DNA of 64,000 nucleotides from Actinokineospora baliensis (GTDB lineage Bacteria; Actinomycetota; Actinomycetes; Mycobacteriales; Pseudonocardiaceae). The DNA lies in the NCBI RefSeq assembly GCF_016907695.1, contig NZ_JAFBCK010000001.1:62001-126000 (forward strand). Direction: 5' to 3'. This document shows, one piece after another, positions 58,101-64,000 of the stretch; within the stretch, counting starts at the first letter, position 1, and each line of letters opens with the position of its first letter. The notes under the pieces are model-generated. The model worked only from the letters and a program-made list of their open reading frames with translations. It did not search any database and was not told the origin of the DNA. The translations under genes and the position numbers were made by a program.

Positions 58101-61100
58101 GTCGAGGGTGGTGGTCAGCCCAGCTTCTTCCAGGGCCGCACGGAGGTGGTCCGGGACGAGCCAGGTACCGCTGACCGGCCGGGGTGCGATGGGGGTCCAG
58201 GTGACGCGGTAGGCGTCGATGACCTGGGTGGTCGGCGTGTGGTCAAGCCAGAACCGCTCGCGTTGGAACGGGTACGCGGGCAGCCGGACGCGGCGCGCAC
58301 CGGGGGTGAGGGAGGTCAGGTCGAGAGTGGCACCCCGGGCGTGGGCGGCGGTGACGGCCGCGATCACGGAGCCGACCTCGTCGCGGCCCGGTCGCAGGGT
58401 GGGGATCCCGTGGTCCACGAGCGCCGACAGGATGCCGTCGGGGCCGAGCTCCAGATGGGTCTGGGCACCCGCTGACCGGACCGCCGCCGCGAACCGCACG
58501 GTCTCCCGGACCTGCCGAACCCAGTACCCAGCCGTCGCCGGGTCACCAGTCGAACTGTTCAACAAGGGGATTGTCGGATTGTTGAACGACAGTCCCGTGA
58601 TCGCTCGGCGGAACTCGTCAAGCATGGGGTCCATGAGCCGGCTGTGGAACGCGTGCGACACGATCAGCCGCTTGAACCGCCTGCCTTGTTCAACAATCCT
58701 ACATTCGAACTGTTCAACAATCCCACAATCCCCAGATACTACAATCGAACGATCCGAGTTCACCGCCGCCAGGTCGAGGCCATCGGGGAGGTCGATCTCG
58801 CCTTCGGCGGCCTCGATCGCCAGCATGGCGCCGCCGCTCGGCAGGGCCTGCATGAGGCGAGCCCTCGCGGAGACCAGGGTGCACGCGTCGTCCAGAGACA
58901 AGATCCCGGCGACATGGGCTGCGGCCACCTCGCCGATGGAGTGACCCACGAGCACGTCAGGGTGGACGCCCCAGGACTCCAGCAGGCGGAACAGGGCCAC
59001 CTGCAGCGCGAACAGAGCCGGTTGGGCATTGCCGGTTTCGTCGATCGCGCTGTCGTCGAAGGGGAGGCGGTCGCGGATCTCGTCGAAGGCCGAGGCGAAC
59101 ACCGGGAAAGCGGCGTGGAGCCCGCTGCCCATCCCCGCGCGCTGAGAGCCCTGCCCGGTGAACAGGAACGCCACCTCACCGCCCGCAACCTGTGGGGACG
59201 CCGCAGCCAGACCGTCGAGGACCTCTCCGGGGGTGGCGGCGGTGAAGGCGATCCGATGGGTCTGCCTGGCTCGAACGGCGAGTTCGCGAGCCAGGTCGAC
59301 GGGGCGCAGGTCAGCCGCGCGCCGTTGGAGTTGGTCGACCCGGGCAGCAAGCGCTTGCGGGGAGTGCGCGGTCACGACGACCGGCACCGGGTACGCCGGT
59401 TCGCCGCTCACAAGCTCCGCGGTAGCGGGGGCTTCCTCGATGATCGTGTGCACGTTGGTGCCGCTGACACCGAACGAGGAGACGCCCGCCCGCCGGGGCC
59501 GGGCACCGCGGGCCCACGGCCGGGACTCGGTCAGCAACTCCACCGCGCCCGAGGACCAGTCGATGTGGTCGGAGGCGTTCTCGGCGTGCAGGGTGCGGGG
59601 CAGCACCTCGTGCCGCAACGCCTGGACCACCTTGATGATCCCCGCGACACCTGCGGCGGCCTGCGCGTGGCCGATGTTCGACTTCAGCGATCCCAGCCAC
59701 AACGGCTCGTCGCGATCTTGCCCGTAGGTCGCCAATAGCGCCTGCGCCTCGATGGGGTCGCCGAGGACCGTGCCCGTTCCGTGGGCCTCGACGGCATCCA
59801 CATCGGACGGAACCAGGCCCGCATCGGTCAGCGCCGACTGGATCACCCGTTGCTGGGAGGGCCCGTTCGGCGCCGTCAGGCCGTTCGACGCGCCATCGGA
59901 GTTCACCGCGGAGCCGCGCACAACGGCCAAGACCCGGTGGCCGCGAGCAACGGCGTCCGAGAGGCGCTCCACCAGCAGCACACCAACACCCTCGGACCAC
60001 CCGGTCCCGTCGGCGTTGGCGGAGAAAGACTTGCAGCGGCCATCGGCGGAGAGTCCGCGCTGACGGGAGAACTCGGTGAAGATCCCCGGCCCGACCATGA
60101 CCGTGACACCACCGGCGATGGCCATCGAGCACTCGCCCGACCGCAGCGCCCGCGTGGCCAGGTGCAGGGCAACCAGCGACGAGGAACACGCGGTGTCCAC
60201 AGTGACCGCTGGGCCTTCAAGACCGTAGAAGTAGGCCAACCGCCCTGAAGCGACGCTGGTCGCGCTACCGGTCAAGAAGTGGCCTTCGACGCCCTCCGGG
60301 AGCGCCACACCTACGCCGTAGCCGGAATGCGCCACACCGACGAAGACGCCGGTTCGGGAACCACGCGCCGAGGCCGGGTCGATCCCGGCGTCCTCGAACG
60401 CCTCCCAAGTCGCCTCCAGCAGCAGCCGCTGCTGCGGGTCCATCGCGGTCGCTTCCCGAGGCGACACGCCGAACAGGCGCGCGTCGAACCCGGCGACGTC
60501 GTCGAGGAAACCACCCGCACGGGCGTAGGTCGTGCCGACAACGTCCGGATCCGGGTTGTAGAGCGAGCCCAGGTCCCAACCGCGGTCGGTCGGGAACGGC
60601 CCGATGCCCTCTCGGCCCTCGAAGACGAGCTCCCACAGGTCGTCCGGCGAGTCCACACCGCCGGGGAACCGGCACGCCATGCCGACGATCGCGATCGGCT
60701 CGTCCGTCGACTGTGGAGCGACCACGGCCGCCTCGCGGACATCCTGCCGCTCGGGTAGCAGGGAAACCAGGTGGTCGACCAGCGCGTCGGGCGTGGGGTA
60801 GTCGAAGATCGCGGTCGCCGGGAGGCGCAGACCGGTCGCCGTGGTGAGGCGGTTGCGGAACTCGACGGCGGTGAGGGAGTCGAAGCCCATTTCCTTGAAC
60901 GGGCGCCCGGTCTCAGCTGAGGTGTGCCCCAGCACGGCCGTGATCTCAGCTCGAACCGCGGCCAGCAGCGCGCGCCCCGCTTCGGCAGGCCCAAGCGTCC
61001 GCAAGTGATCGAGCGAACCGGTGCGGGCCACGCGACGCGAGGTGCGGACGAGGCCGCGCAGCAACGCGGGCACCGGGGTGAGCTTGCGCGCGGTCGCCGG

Positions 61101-64000
61101 GTCGTAGGCGATGGTGACCAGGTGCGCACGGCCGTCGCGGTGGGCGGCGTCGAACAGGGCGAGACCCGCGGCTTCGGTCAGCGCGGGTCCGACGCGGGTT
61201 GCGCGGGCGAGGTCGACGGAGTCGAGGGATCCGCTGATCGCGCTGGTCGTCGCCCAAAGACCCCACGACAGCGATGTCGCGGCGAGCCCCCGTGACTTGC
61301 GGCGGACCGCGATCGCGTCCAGCACGGCGTTGGCGGCGGCGTAGTTGGCTTGACCGGGCGAGCCGAACACCGACGACACCGACGAATAGAGGGCGAACAG
61401 CGGGATGTCGCCGACGAGGTCGTCAAGCAGCACCGCGCCGGTGGCTTTCGGCGCCAAGACCGAAGCGATCCGCTCGGGGGTCAGGGCTTCGAGGACGCCG
61501 TCGTCAGCCACGCCTGCCGCGTGGACAACGCCTGTCAGATCGGGGATGTCGGCGAGCAGCGCGGTGACCGCGTCCAGGTCGGCCATGTCGCAGGCAACCA
61601 CCCGAACCCCGGGCAGGTGCGGCTCACCAGCGCCGCTGCGGTTGGTGAACACGAACTTGCGCACCCCGTACTGGTCGGCGAGGTGGCGCGCGATGATCCG
61701 ACCGAGCACACCCGTGCCGCCGGTGACCAGAACAGTCCCTTGTGGATCGACAGGTCGCGGGATGGTGAGCACGTTCTTGCCGATGTGCTTGCCCTGGCCG
61801 ACGAACCGGAACGCCGCCTGGGCCTCCCGCACGTCCCACGCCCGCCACGGCAACAGGGTGAACACGCCCTGCGCGAAGAGGTCCAGCACTTCGAGCAGCA
61901 TCTCGCGCAGCCGGTCGGGCCCTGCTTCGCTCAGGTCGAACGCGCGGTAGCCGGGGATGCCGGTGCGCAGATCGGCCTTGCCCATCTCGATGAACCGGCC
62001 ACCTTCGCCGAGCAACCCGGCCGACGCATCGATGAACTCACCCGCCAACGCGTTGAGCACAACGTCGACCTCGGGGAATTTGTCGGCGAACCCAAGGTCG
62101 CGCGACGAGGCGAGGTGCGCGTCGTCGAGTCCGGTGACGGGCCACTTGGCAGGGCTCGCGGTGCCGTAGATCTCGGCGCCGAGGTGCCGGGCGACCTGCA
62201 CCGCAGCCATACCAACGCCGCCCGCGGCGGCGTGCACGAGCACTCGTTCACCCACCTGCAGCCCAGCCAGGTCGACGAGTCCGAAGTAGGCGGTGAGGAA
62301 CGCCATCGGCACGGTCGCGGCCTCGGCGAACGACCAGTCGTCCGGCATCGGGGCGAGCATCCGGTGGTCGACCACGACCGACGGGCCGAACCCGCCCGCG
62401 AGGAGTCCGAATACCCGATCCCCCAGCCGCAGGTCGACATCCGGGCCGACCTCGACGACCACGCCCGCGCCCTCGGATCCCAGGAGTGCGTGTTCGGGGT
62501 ATTGCCCCAGAGCGATGAGGACGTCACGGAAGTTCACACCGGTCGCCCGGATCTCCACCCGGACCTCACCCGGGCCAGGCGTGCCCGCGTCGAGCGGGTT
62601 CAGCGCCAACGCGTCGAGCGCGTCACCGCCTGGTTGGAGGCGCCAGGCCGGGGAATCGGGCAGGGACAGGGTGCCGGTCGCGCGGGCCAACCGAGGCGCG
62701 AACACCTCATCGCCGCGCAGGACCAGTTGCGGCTCGTCGAGGTCTAGCAGGCTCGCGACGACGCCGTCACCAGGCTCGTGATCGCCGTCCAGCAGCAGGA
62801 ACCGACCCGGGTGCTCGGCTTGCGCCGAACGGACCAGACCGCCCGCTGCCGCACCGGCGACATCGACGATCTCGTCCCCGGGCAAGGCGGCAACCGCACC
62901 CCGGGTGAACAAGACCAGGGTCGATTCGGCGAACCGGTCATCGGCGAGCCAGGCCCGCATCGCGGCCAGCACGGTGACCACAGTGGACTCGATGTCGCCG
63001 GACGGCACCCGCCACAGCACCGCGTCGGCTGGCGCCCACTCGGCGGGTTCGCCGCACAACACGGACTTGGTGGATCCCTGGGTTGCGATCCTGGCCCAGT
63101 CGAGGGCGAACAGGTCGTCCTCGCGGCGGATAGGGGGGCGAAGTGTGAGGGTGTTGACCGTGATGACCGGAGTCCCCGCGAGGTCGGTCGCGGTCAGCGA
63201 GTAGGTGTTGGTGCCGGTCGTCTTGATAGCGACGCGAAGGCCGGTCGCACCTGTGGCATGGCGGGTGACGCCGGACCAGGCGAAGGGAAGGCCCGCGCGG
63301 GCCGGGTCGACGCCGGTCGGGTGCAGGGCCGCGTCGAGCAGCGCCGGGTGCACACCGAAGCGGGTGGCCTCCCGGTGCGCGGACTCGGGGAGCTGGACTT
63401 CGCCGTAGAGGGTGTCGTCCGTGCGCCAGGCAGCGCGCAGGCCCTGGAAGAGCGGACCGTAGCCGAATCCGTTGTCTGCGGCTGTGGCGTAGAACGCGTC
63501 GAGGTCAACGGGCTCAGCCTTGGGCGGCCATGCGAGTGGGACTGTGGTGGCGGCACCGCCGAGTCGACCCTGGGCGTGCAGTGTCCAGTCCAGACCGTCC
63601 ACACTGGAGTGGATGTCGAGGGATCTGGTGCCGTCCTCGGCCGCGGGAGCAACGCTGACCTGGATGCGGATGGCACCGGTCAGGGGCAGCGGCGCGGAGA
63701 TGGTCAGGTCGTCGAGGACCGGGGAGCCGACCTGGTCACCGGCGTGCATGGCCAGCTCGACGAACGCCGTGCCGGGGACCAGCACCTCGCCGCCGATGCG
63801 GTGTTCGGTCAGCCAGGGGTGGGTGCTCGGGGAGAGCCGCCCGGTGAAGAGGTGGCCGCCGTCGGGCTGGGGTGCGGCGGCGGCGAGGAGCGGGTGGTCG
63901 GCGGCGCCGAGTCCCGCCGCGGTGACGTCGGTTCGAGCGGACGGACGTGGCCAGTAGCGGCGGCGTTCAAACGGGTAGGTGGGCAGGTCGGTCCGGGCAC
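43149..64000 (-). CDS. Type I modular PKS (gene D); 5' end beyond window, 6949 residues visible
   Basis: Large polyketide synthase subunit whose N-terminus lies right of the window; the frame is open to base 63998. The first visible residues ([13 protein letters not shown]) are the tail after an AT domain. Approximate residues in the visible part: D1 DH 20-290, ER 453-750, KR 755, ACP 1013-1081; D2 KS 1100, AT 1610, KR 2078, ACP 2333-2403; D3 KS 2418, AT 2922, KR 3407, ACP 3650-3721; D4 KS 3735, AT 4237, DH 4556-4816, ER 4950-5240, KR 5252, ACP 5487-5567; D5 KS 5575, AT 6077, KR 6550, ACP 6807-6880; C-terminal docking with [20 protein letters not shown] and an acidic [10 protein letters not shown] tail. 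All visible ATs are malonyl-type with motifs intact. A methionine at 63785 is internal to the DH and is not the start. Gene C follows after 15 bases. Confidence 0.97.
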   Translation of the reverse strand, partial: ARTDLPTYPFERRRYWPRPSARTDVTAAGLGAADHPLLAAAAPQPDGGHLFTGRLSPSTHPWLTEHRIGGEVLVPGTAFVELAMHAGDQVGSPVLDDLTISAPLPLTGAIRIQVSVAPAAEDGTRSLDIHSSVDGLDWTLHAQGRLGGAATTVPLAWPPKAEPVDLDAFYATAADNGFGYGPLFQGLRAAWRTDDTLYGEVQLPESAHREATRFGVHPALLDAALHPTGVDPARAGLPFAWSGVTRHATGATGLRVAIKTTGTNTYSLTATDLAGTPVITVNTLTLRPPIRREDDLFALDWARIATQGSTKSVLCGEPAEWAPADAVLWRVPSGDIESTVVTVLAAMRAWLADDRFAESTLVLFTRGAVAALPGDEIVDVAGAAAGGLVRSAQAEHPGRFLLLDGDHEPGDGVVASLLDLDEPQLVLRGDEVFAPRLARATGTLSLPDSPAWRLQPGGDALDALALNPLDAGTPGPGEVRVEIRATGVNFRDVLIALGQYPEHALLGSEGAGVVVEVGPDVDLRLGDRVFGLLAGGFGPSVVVDHRMLAPMPDDWSFAEAATVPMAFLTAYFGLVDLAGLQVGERVLVHAAAGGVGMAAVQVARHLGAEIYGTASPAKWPVTGLDDAHLASSRDLGFADKFPEVDVVLNALAGEFIDASAGLLGEGGRFIEMGKADLRTGIPGYRAFDLSEAGPDRLREMLLEVLDLFAQGVFTLLPWRAWDVREAQAAFRFVGQGKHIGKNVLTIPRPVDPQGTVLVTGGTGVLGRIIARHLADQYGVRKFVFTNRSGAGEPHLPGVRVVACDMADLDAVTALLADIPDLTGVVHAAGVADDGVLEALTPERIASVLAPKATGAVLLDDLVGDIPLFALYSSVSSVFGSPGQANYAAANAVLDAIAVRRKSRGLAATSLSWGLWATTSAISGSLDSVDLARATRVGPALTEAAGLALFDAAHRDGRAHLVTIAYDPATARKLTPVPALLRGLVRTSRRVARTGSLDHLRTLGPAEAGRALLAAVRAEITAVLGHTSAETGRPFKEMGFDSLTAVEFRNRLTTATGLRLPATAIFDYPTPDALVDHLVSLLPERQDVREAAVVAPQSTDEPIAIVGMACRFPGGVDSPDDLWELVFEGREGIGPFPTDRGWDLGSLYNPDPDVVGTTYARAGGFLDDVAGFDARLFGVSPREATAMDPQQRLLLEATWEAFEDAGIDPASARGSRTGVFVGVAHSGYGVGVALPEGVEGHFLTGSATSVASGRLAYFYGLEGPAVTVDTACSSSLVALHLATRALRSGECSMAIAGGVTVMVGPGIFTEFSRQRGLSADGRCKSFSANADGTGWSEGVGVLLVERLSDAVARGHRVLAVVRGSAVNSDGASNGLTAPNGPSQQRVIQSALTDAGLVPSDVDAVEAHGTGTVLGDPIEAQALLATYGQDRDEPLWLGSLKSNIGHAQAAAGVAGIIKVVQALRHEVLPRTLHAENASDHIDWSSGAVELLTESRPWARGARPRRAGVSSFGVSGTNVHTIIEEAPATAELVSGEPAYPVPVVVTAHSPQALAARVDQLQRRAADLRPVDLARELAVRARQTHRIAFTAATPGEVLDGLAAASPQVAGGEVAFLFTGQGSQRAGMGSGLHAAFPVFASAFDEIRDRLPFDDSAIDETGNAQPALFALQVALFRLLESWGVHPDVLVGHSIGEVAAAHVAGILSLDDACTLVSARARLMQALPSGGAMLAIEAAEGEIDLPDGLDLAAVNSDRSIVVSGDCGIVEQFECRIVEQGRRFKRLIVSHAFHSRLMDPMLDEFRRAITGLSFNNPTIPLLNSSTGDPATAGYWVRQVRETVRFAAAVRSAGAQTHLELGPDGILSALVDHGIPTLRPGRDEVGSVIAAVTAAHARGATLDLTSLTPGARRVRLPAYPFQRERFWLDHTPTTQVIDAYRVTWTPIAPRPVSGTWLVPDHLRAALEEAGLTTTLDPGAATGVLIEPTDPVDLVHDTAVPRWVITRGATRTTAQVWGLGRVAALESPTTWGGLVELPDTPDGQAIRRLVGVLGGPEDQVSIRSDGAFARRLTKADPVPPVPWRPEGTVLVTGGTGALGAQVVRHLAARGVRVVVASRQGPGAPGAVDLPAEVVACDVADRESLAALLAVHPVTAVVHAAGIGEDAPFGELTSERLAEVLRPKADAAWLLHELVPDAHLVLFSSIAGVWGSGGQAAYAAANAELDALAEHRAGLGLPTTSIAWGPWADAGMAAGAASDYLISRGLRPLRPAQALAALDAAIASGLPTQTVADLDWPRFLDTFTAARPSPLLSAFALVPETPEENGFAAHLRALSTMDRERAALDLVTSAVGTVLGYRDAVDPSVTFAELGFDSLTAVDLRNRLSTAVGFPLPSTLAYDHPTAADLAEHLLSRLIPRAVESSTVERKSDDDPIVIVGMACRLPGGVTSPDELWDMVVEGRDGIGGFPVDRGWDLAGADYPLVGGFVHDATGFDAELFGISPREATAMDPQQRVLLEASWEAVERAGIDAGTVRGSRGGVFVGASGSGYGFGQDTAEGTGHLITGTATSVISGRVSYLLGLQGPALTVDTACSSGLVALHLAARALRHGECEFAIVGGVTVMPSPAGFIEFAKQGGLAADGRCKAFADAADGTGWSEGVAVVVVERLSDAIARGHDVLAVVSGSAVNSDGASNGLTAPNGPAQQRVIRDALADAGLTTSDVDLVEGHGTGTRLGDPIEAQALLATYGQDRVEPLWLGSLKSNIGHTQAASGLVGVIKAVQALRNGVLPKTLHVDEPSSHVDWSAGDVRLLTDTLPWPDRDRPRRAAVSSFGISGTNAHTVLEQAPVRPAVDSSRREAPVVPLLLSARGEVALRSRATDLLRVDADPVDLAHSLATTRATLDHRAVALDRAALAALSEGGTAAGLVTGITTPGRLAFLFTGQGSQRAGMGRDLRMFPVFGSAFDEVVTRVPFDDGAIDQTGNAQVALFALEVALFRLVESWGIRPDVVVGHSIGEVAAAHVAGILSLDDACTLVSARARLMQALPTGGAMLAIEAAEAELDLPDGLDLAAVNSDRSIVVSGDCGIVEQFERRIVEQNRRFKRLTVSHAFHSRLMDPMLDEFRQAIAGLSFNNPTIPLVNSSTGDPATAEYWVRQVRETVRFADAVREARERGATKFLELGPEGVLTALVRETGDGVFATALRSGQSEPEAVVRAVATLHAHGTPVDWQAMIGPWGGTRIALPVYPFQRKRFWLGSERRPAVENWRYAAEWIKLPEPTTTSAATWYVLTDGPVPADISAAVPTTEDLAAATGILCLAATPDDVLPTAGHSLPVWVITRDALATVEGAATWGLGRVAALELPHWRGIVDLPAVLDDESAARFHAVLAGDEDQVAIRPDGAFARRLRPAPLGDAQPWRPKSVLVTGGTGALGGHVTRWLAERGVAKIVLASRRGPDAPGADELPAEVVACDVTDRAALAALLAEHPVDAIIHTAGVVDAVPLADTTPRQLAEIAHAKVTGAVTLHELAPDAHLVLFSSIAGTWGAGGQAGYSAANAALDGLAEHRRALGLPVTSIAWGPWAGDGMLGDGGAEDYLRRRGLRPMSPDHAVLALAQALDHPTTAVTIADVDWPRFTATFTATRRSPLLADLTPVVAPSTKPSGPRKDLVLLVRAEAAAVLGHESIDAITADRAFADLGFDSLTSVELRDRLAEATGTALPAGLVFDYPTPAALAEHLAGDSTVEDQTPVAPVDDPIAIVAMACRFPGGIDTPDDLWKVLVDEREVSGPFPADRGWDLASLVNPDPDHPGTSYVDRGAFLVDPARFDADLFGISPREAIAMDPQQRLLLETTWEVFERAGIDPKSLRGSRTGVFAGTNGQDYTRLTLAVDVPEGHVATGGAASVMSGRVSYAFGLEGPALTVDTACSSALVALHLAAQALRQGECALAVAAGVTVMATPGAFVEFSRQRGLAADGRCKPFSDNADGTAWGEGIGVLLVERLSDAQRNGHPVLAVIEGSAVNSDGASNGLTAPNGPSQQRVIRAALASAGLVPSDVDVVEAHGTGTTLGDPIEAEALLATYGRDRAEPLWLGSVKSNIGHTQAAAGAAGVIKAVLALRHETLPVSLHAGTPTTHVDWSTGAVELLSAARPWPAGSRPRRAGVSAFGISGTNAHVILGDAHISAVPSTPTVEVLPEPPLPVSANSARALAAQLDLLERFDAKPADIAHTLATRAVLPHRAVVLNGRVLAAPEPRPTRLGYLFTGQGSQRVDMGEGLRVFPVFASVLDDLHARLPFDDDAIDQTGNAQVALFALQVAQFRLLESWGVHPELLIGHSIGEVAAAHVTGILSLDDACTLVAARARLMQALPAGGAMLAVEAAEDEIELPDGLDLAAVNSDRSIVVSGDCRIVEQFERRIVEQNRRFKRLTVSHAFHSRLMDPMLDEFRRAIAGLSFNNPTILLLNSSTGDPATAEYWVRQVRETVRFAAAAASVEGVAYLELGPDGVLSALVDAGIPLLRRDRDDVESTLAAVAHAFTSGANPDWAAVLAPWRGRLTDLPTYPFQGERYWQQVTAAKPAGLRPTGHPLLAATVTSATGGHTLLTGVISPTTHPWLADHKVHGKVVVPGTALLDLVLHAASRTGQAIDELALHAPLVIDAPAELQLTLDDSTVTVHSRLDDGPWTHNASAALTAEATPEPEPITPVDADELDLTDHYPALAEAGLDYGPTFRGLASVRVTEHPAPSTWFLRHEVHAEAAITDSASFGLHPALLDAALQAIAAAEPGGAARVPYVFGGVTLHATKASRLVVRITPTGPDTVRLHAETPDGTPVITITSLTLRPTTTPRAGALFEVDWTPTEHPTAQADHVSRPATAAEALTAIQDWLTKDAGTLTVVTEGAVVAAAGDRIVDPAQAAIWGLVRTAQSEHPGRFALVDGSPAVIPGEPQLAVRAEQAYLPRLVRSRPGITTPEGSWRLVPGGTTLADLRAIEVPRTDLAPGEVRVDLRATGVNFRDVLITLGTYPEAAELGSEGAGVITEVGAGVTDLRVGDRVFGLLSGGFGTSAVVDRRLLAAIPDGWSFADAAAVPMAYLTAYYALVDLAGLSAGERVLVHAAAGGVGGAAVQIAQHLGAEVFGTASPAKWAATGLDDSHLASSRDLGFADKFPAVDVVLNALAGKFIDASAGLLGGGGRFIEMGKADLRSGIPGYRAFDLWEAGPDRLGEMLAEVLDLFAAGVLTLPPIRAWGMREATAALRFVAQGSHIGKNVLTPPPAINPQGTVLVTGGSGALGTLLARHLIAEYGVERLVLASRRGTGPDLGDRVRHVTCDVSDRTALADLIASIPDLAAVIHAAGTTDDGLVESLDENRLRSVAAKADAALHLAELPGDWLLVLYSSVAATLGTPGQGNYAAANAVLDAVAHHRAARGLPTVSIAWGLWERVGDLSAHLDDVARARASRLGAPLSDVDGLALFDAAIQAGKAHAVAAALDVSRVGDDAPALLRGLAPAKPRRVTRAQTSLELVRAEVAAVLGHATVDTVDPGKSFSELGFDSLTAVELRNRLTSATGQRLPATLIFDHPTPAALAAHVDAATVVKRAEVRAPVDEPIAIVAMSCRFPGGIESPDDLWRLVAEGGDAIGPFPADRGWDLDELLHPVTGTSDTNRGGFVEGAGRFDAALFGISPREALAMDPQQRLLLEASWEVFERAGIDPLSLRGTDAGVFVGAAASLYGAAVRASEVEGHQMTGVATSVASGRLAYFFGLEGPAVTVDTACSSSLVALHWAARSLRSGECSMALVGGVAVMATPGMFTEFSRQGGLAADGRCKSFSADADGTGWSEGVGVLLVERLSDALERGHEVLAVVRGSAVNSDGASNGLTAPNGPSQQRVIRSALAAAGLEPSDVDAVEAHGTGTVLGDPIEAQALLATYGQERDRPLWLGSLKSNIGHTQAAAGVAGIIKLVQALRHETLPSTLHVEKASEHIDWASGAVELVTGSRPWPRGDRPRRAGISSFGVSGTNVHTIIEEAPAQVMPPRPVTPTPPVVPLVVSAGSPAALEAQIAAIRTVDEPQIDVARALVATRADLPHRAVLLDPRSAPVATGIAGPGRLVYLFTGQGSQRAGMGQALRVFPAFAEAFDEIRARLSFDDSAIDETGNAQPALFALQVALFRLLESWGVNPDVVVGHSIGEVAAAHVAGILSLDDACTLVSARARLMQALPAGGAMLAIEAAESEIELPEGLDLAAVNSDRSIVASGDCRIVEQFECRIVEQNRRFKRLTVSHAFHSRLMDPMLDEFRRAIAGLSFTTPTIRMVTSSTGDPATAEYWVRQVRETVRFADAVRGLADATFLELGPDGVLSAMVGTGTPLLRSGHDEPTSAITALAAAHVRGVAVDWTAVLGDGPRAALPTYPFDRTHFWLTGEPTAVDSWRYRVDWAEVTPEPATGHWLVVGSGEPGIVEALRKTADVTETTVDDLATTPADGVLVLPDSAENVLRVLKANPLAPVWAVTRGVQTDPDQARVWGLGRVAALERRWGGLIDVDGDPTALPLAGGEDQLVLRDGRVLARRLVRAPESPGTRWTPDGPVLITGGTGALGGHVARWLVRLGATHLVLTSRRGPDAPGVAALVAQLGVRVDVVACDAADRDALAALVAEYRPTVVVHAAGVAGTTAITELDELAATQRAKVDGARHLDELLPDAHLVLFSSIAGVWGSGGQAAYAAANAALDALAARRRLQGRKATAVSWGPWADGGLAAGEAESYLRERGLNPMAPARAVAALGAALAADETHVVIADVDWDRFLPTFTAARPSPLLAAFQFTATETGRTDFAARLATATPAERDRTLLDLVRRTAAEVLGHTGTAAVPARASFADLGFDSLAAVRLRAGLAESTGLDLPTALVFDHPTPVALAAHLAEELATDPDEAEIRRALAELPIERLRAAGVLELLRAADSSTVDEDVESDSANDIDLMDVDALIQSAFDNPGT
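43360..47275 (-). other. Module D5: KS-AT(malonyl)-KR(A1)-ACP, then C-terminal docking
   Basis: Last module of gene D; adds a malonyl unit reduced to a hydroxyl. AT: GHSIGE (about 45530-45550) and HAFHS (about 45245-45260); the usual VVSGD is [15 protein letters not shown] (about 44320-44350) and [16 protein letters not shown]1-like. The KS closes with SGTNVH rather than SGTNAH, as in D2. The ACP has GFDSLAAV. The docking tail (43152-43360) is of a different sequence type from those of C and B, matching the distinct N-terminus of C. Confidence 0.92.
45286..45360 (-). repeat. AT-rich rare-codon patch, copy in AT of D5
   Basis: Complete copy ([15 protein letters not shown]). The inverted partner has decayed (about 45150-45190 keeps only GGATTGTCGG). 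Confidence 0.9.
47300..52800 (-). other. Module D4: KS-AT(malonyl)-DH-ER-KR-ACP
   Basis: Fully reducing module, unbranched methylene expected. [13 protein letters not shown], with Ala two after the common Ser pair. AT: GHSIGE (about 51045-51070) and HAFHS (about 50760-50780). [12 protein letters not shown] (about 50190-50230) and [25 protein letters not shown] (about 48720-48755), Gly for the usual Met. [19 protein letters not shown] and [15 protein letters not shown] with the Lys/Ser/Tyr/Asn set, B-type-like. Confidence 0.93.
50806..50880 (-). repeat. AT-rich rare-codon patch, copy in AT of D4
   Basis: Complete copy ([15 protein letters not shown]). The inverted partner at 50688-50709 pairs with 50834-50855 at about 19 of 22 positions. 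Confidence 0.9.
52835..56745 (-). other. Module D3: KS-AT(malonyl)-KR(A1)-ACP
   Basis: Adds a malonyl unit reduced to a hydroxyl. [13 protein letters not shown], Gly replacing the third Ser, and NGPAQQR for NGPSQQR. AT: GHSIGE (about 54990-55015) and HAFHS (about 54705-54720). [10 protein letters not shown] (about 53750-53780) and [16 protein letters not shown]1-like. The ACP has GFDSLTSV. Confidence 0.92.
54751..54825 (-). repeat. AT-rich rare-codon patch, copy in AT of D3
   Basis: Complete copy ([15 protein letters not shown]); 34 of 75 bases are G or C, against a much higher share around it. The inverted partner at 54633-54654 matches 54779-54800 at about 21 of 22 positions, with 124 bases including HAFHS between the arms. 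This is one of the two best preserved pairs. Confidence 0.92.
56790..60700 (-). other. Module D2: KS-AT(malonyl)-KR(A1)-ACP
   Basis: Adds a malonyl unit reduced to a hydroxyl. [13 protein letters not shown], closing SGTNVH. AT: GHSIGE (about 58925-58950) and HAFHS (about 58640-58655). [10 protein letters not shown] (about 57730-57770) and [16 protein letters not shown]1-like, with a short linker from the AT. The ACP has GFDSLTAV. Confidence 0.92.
58686..58758 (-). repeat. AT-rich rare-codon patch, copy in AT of D2
   Basis: Complete copy ([15 protein letters not shown]). The inverted partner at 58566-58587 matches 58712-58733 at about 21 of 22 positions. Confidence 0.92.
60755..64000 (-). other. 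Module D1 (partial): AT tail-DH-ER-KR-ACP
   Basis: Fully reducing module whose KS and AT lie outside the window, so the extender is unknown. [12 protein letters not shown] (about 63765-63810) and [10 protein letters not shown] (about 63310-63355). [15 protein letters not shown] (about 62210-62250) with Tyr in LGQYPE, which would predict a 2S branch if the AT proves to load methylmalonyl. [10 protein letters not shown] (about 61700-61735), GVADDGVL and [16 protein letters not shown]-type-like. [11 protein letters not shown]. Confidence 0.92.

Noticed and set aside
63783..63785. Methionine at 63785 as start of gene D
   Set aside because: It lies inside a DH active-site motif ([15 protein letters not shown] region), and the frame is open with PKS sequence up to the window edge.
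1..64000. TTA codons as bldA-type control
   Set aside because: Spot checks of apparent taa triplets on the plus strand (for example near 17830, 19391, 19451, 29120) were out of frame; none was confirmed, though the search was not exhaustive.

Overview
The window is one uninterrupted stretch of a very large modular type I polyketide synthase (PKS) locus from a high-GC actinobacterium. By eye the sequence is strongly GC-rich with GC-rich third codon positions, and the domain set and docking domains are of the cis-AT actinomycete type. The frequent TCCACAGTGGA-like palindrome in linkers gives a loose impression of Pseudonocardiaceae, but that is only an impression. Everything real is on the minus strand. 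The many long plus-strand reading frames are GC-driven shadows.

In the direction of transcription (right to left) there are four giant PKS genes. Gene D (43149-64000, 5' end beyond the window) carries the end of one module plus four complete modules. Gene C (21000-43133) has five modules and starts 15 bases after the stop of D. Gene B (5994-20591) has three modules and lies behind a 408-base spacer that holds a large palindromic element and a cluster of CTAGGG boxes. Gene A (1-5938) has one complete module and the ketosynthase of a second before the window ends; it starts 55 bases after B. No loading module, thioesterase, tailoring, transport or regulatory gene is visible, so this is the interior of a cluster.

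Read in assembly order, the modules are D1 DH-ER-KR-ACP (AT outside the window), D2 KR, D3 KR, D4 DH-ER-KR, D5 KR, C1 KR, C2 DH-ER-KR, C3 KR, C4 KR, C5 KR, B1 KR, B2 KR, B3 DH-ER-KR, A1 KR, A2 KS only. All AT domains have malonyl-CoA motifs (GHSIGE with HAFHS) except B1 and B3, which have methylmalonyl motifs (GHSQGE with YASHS). All KR-only modules are A1-like except C4, which is B-type. The inferred product segment is a long, mostly unbranched polyol chain of 1,3-diols broken by fully reduced two-carbon units, with two methyl branches introduced by gene B. This is typical of a polyol macrolide or linear polyol, but the compound cannot be named from this window.

Three features go beyond ordinary PKS annotation. 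(1) Nine malonyl AT domains carry a near-identical 75-base AT-rich, rare-codon patch built from a 24-base tandem repeat, and in five of them a partly matching inverted copy lies on the other side of the HAFH motif. (2) A Gly/Val/Arg repeat linker encoded by CCCACA-type repeats joins modules C4 and C5. (3) A roughly 145-base palindromic element lies between genes C and B.
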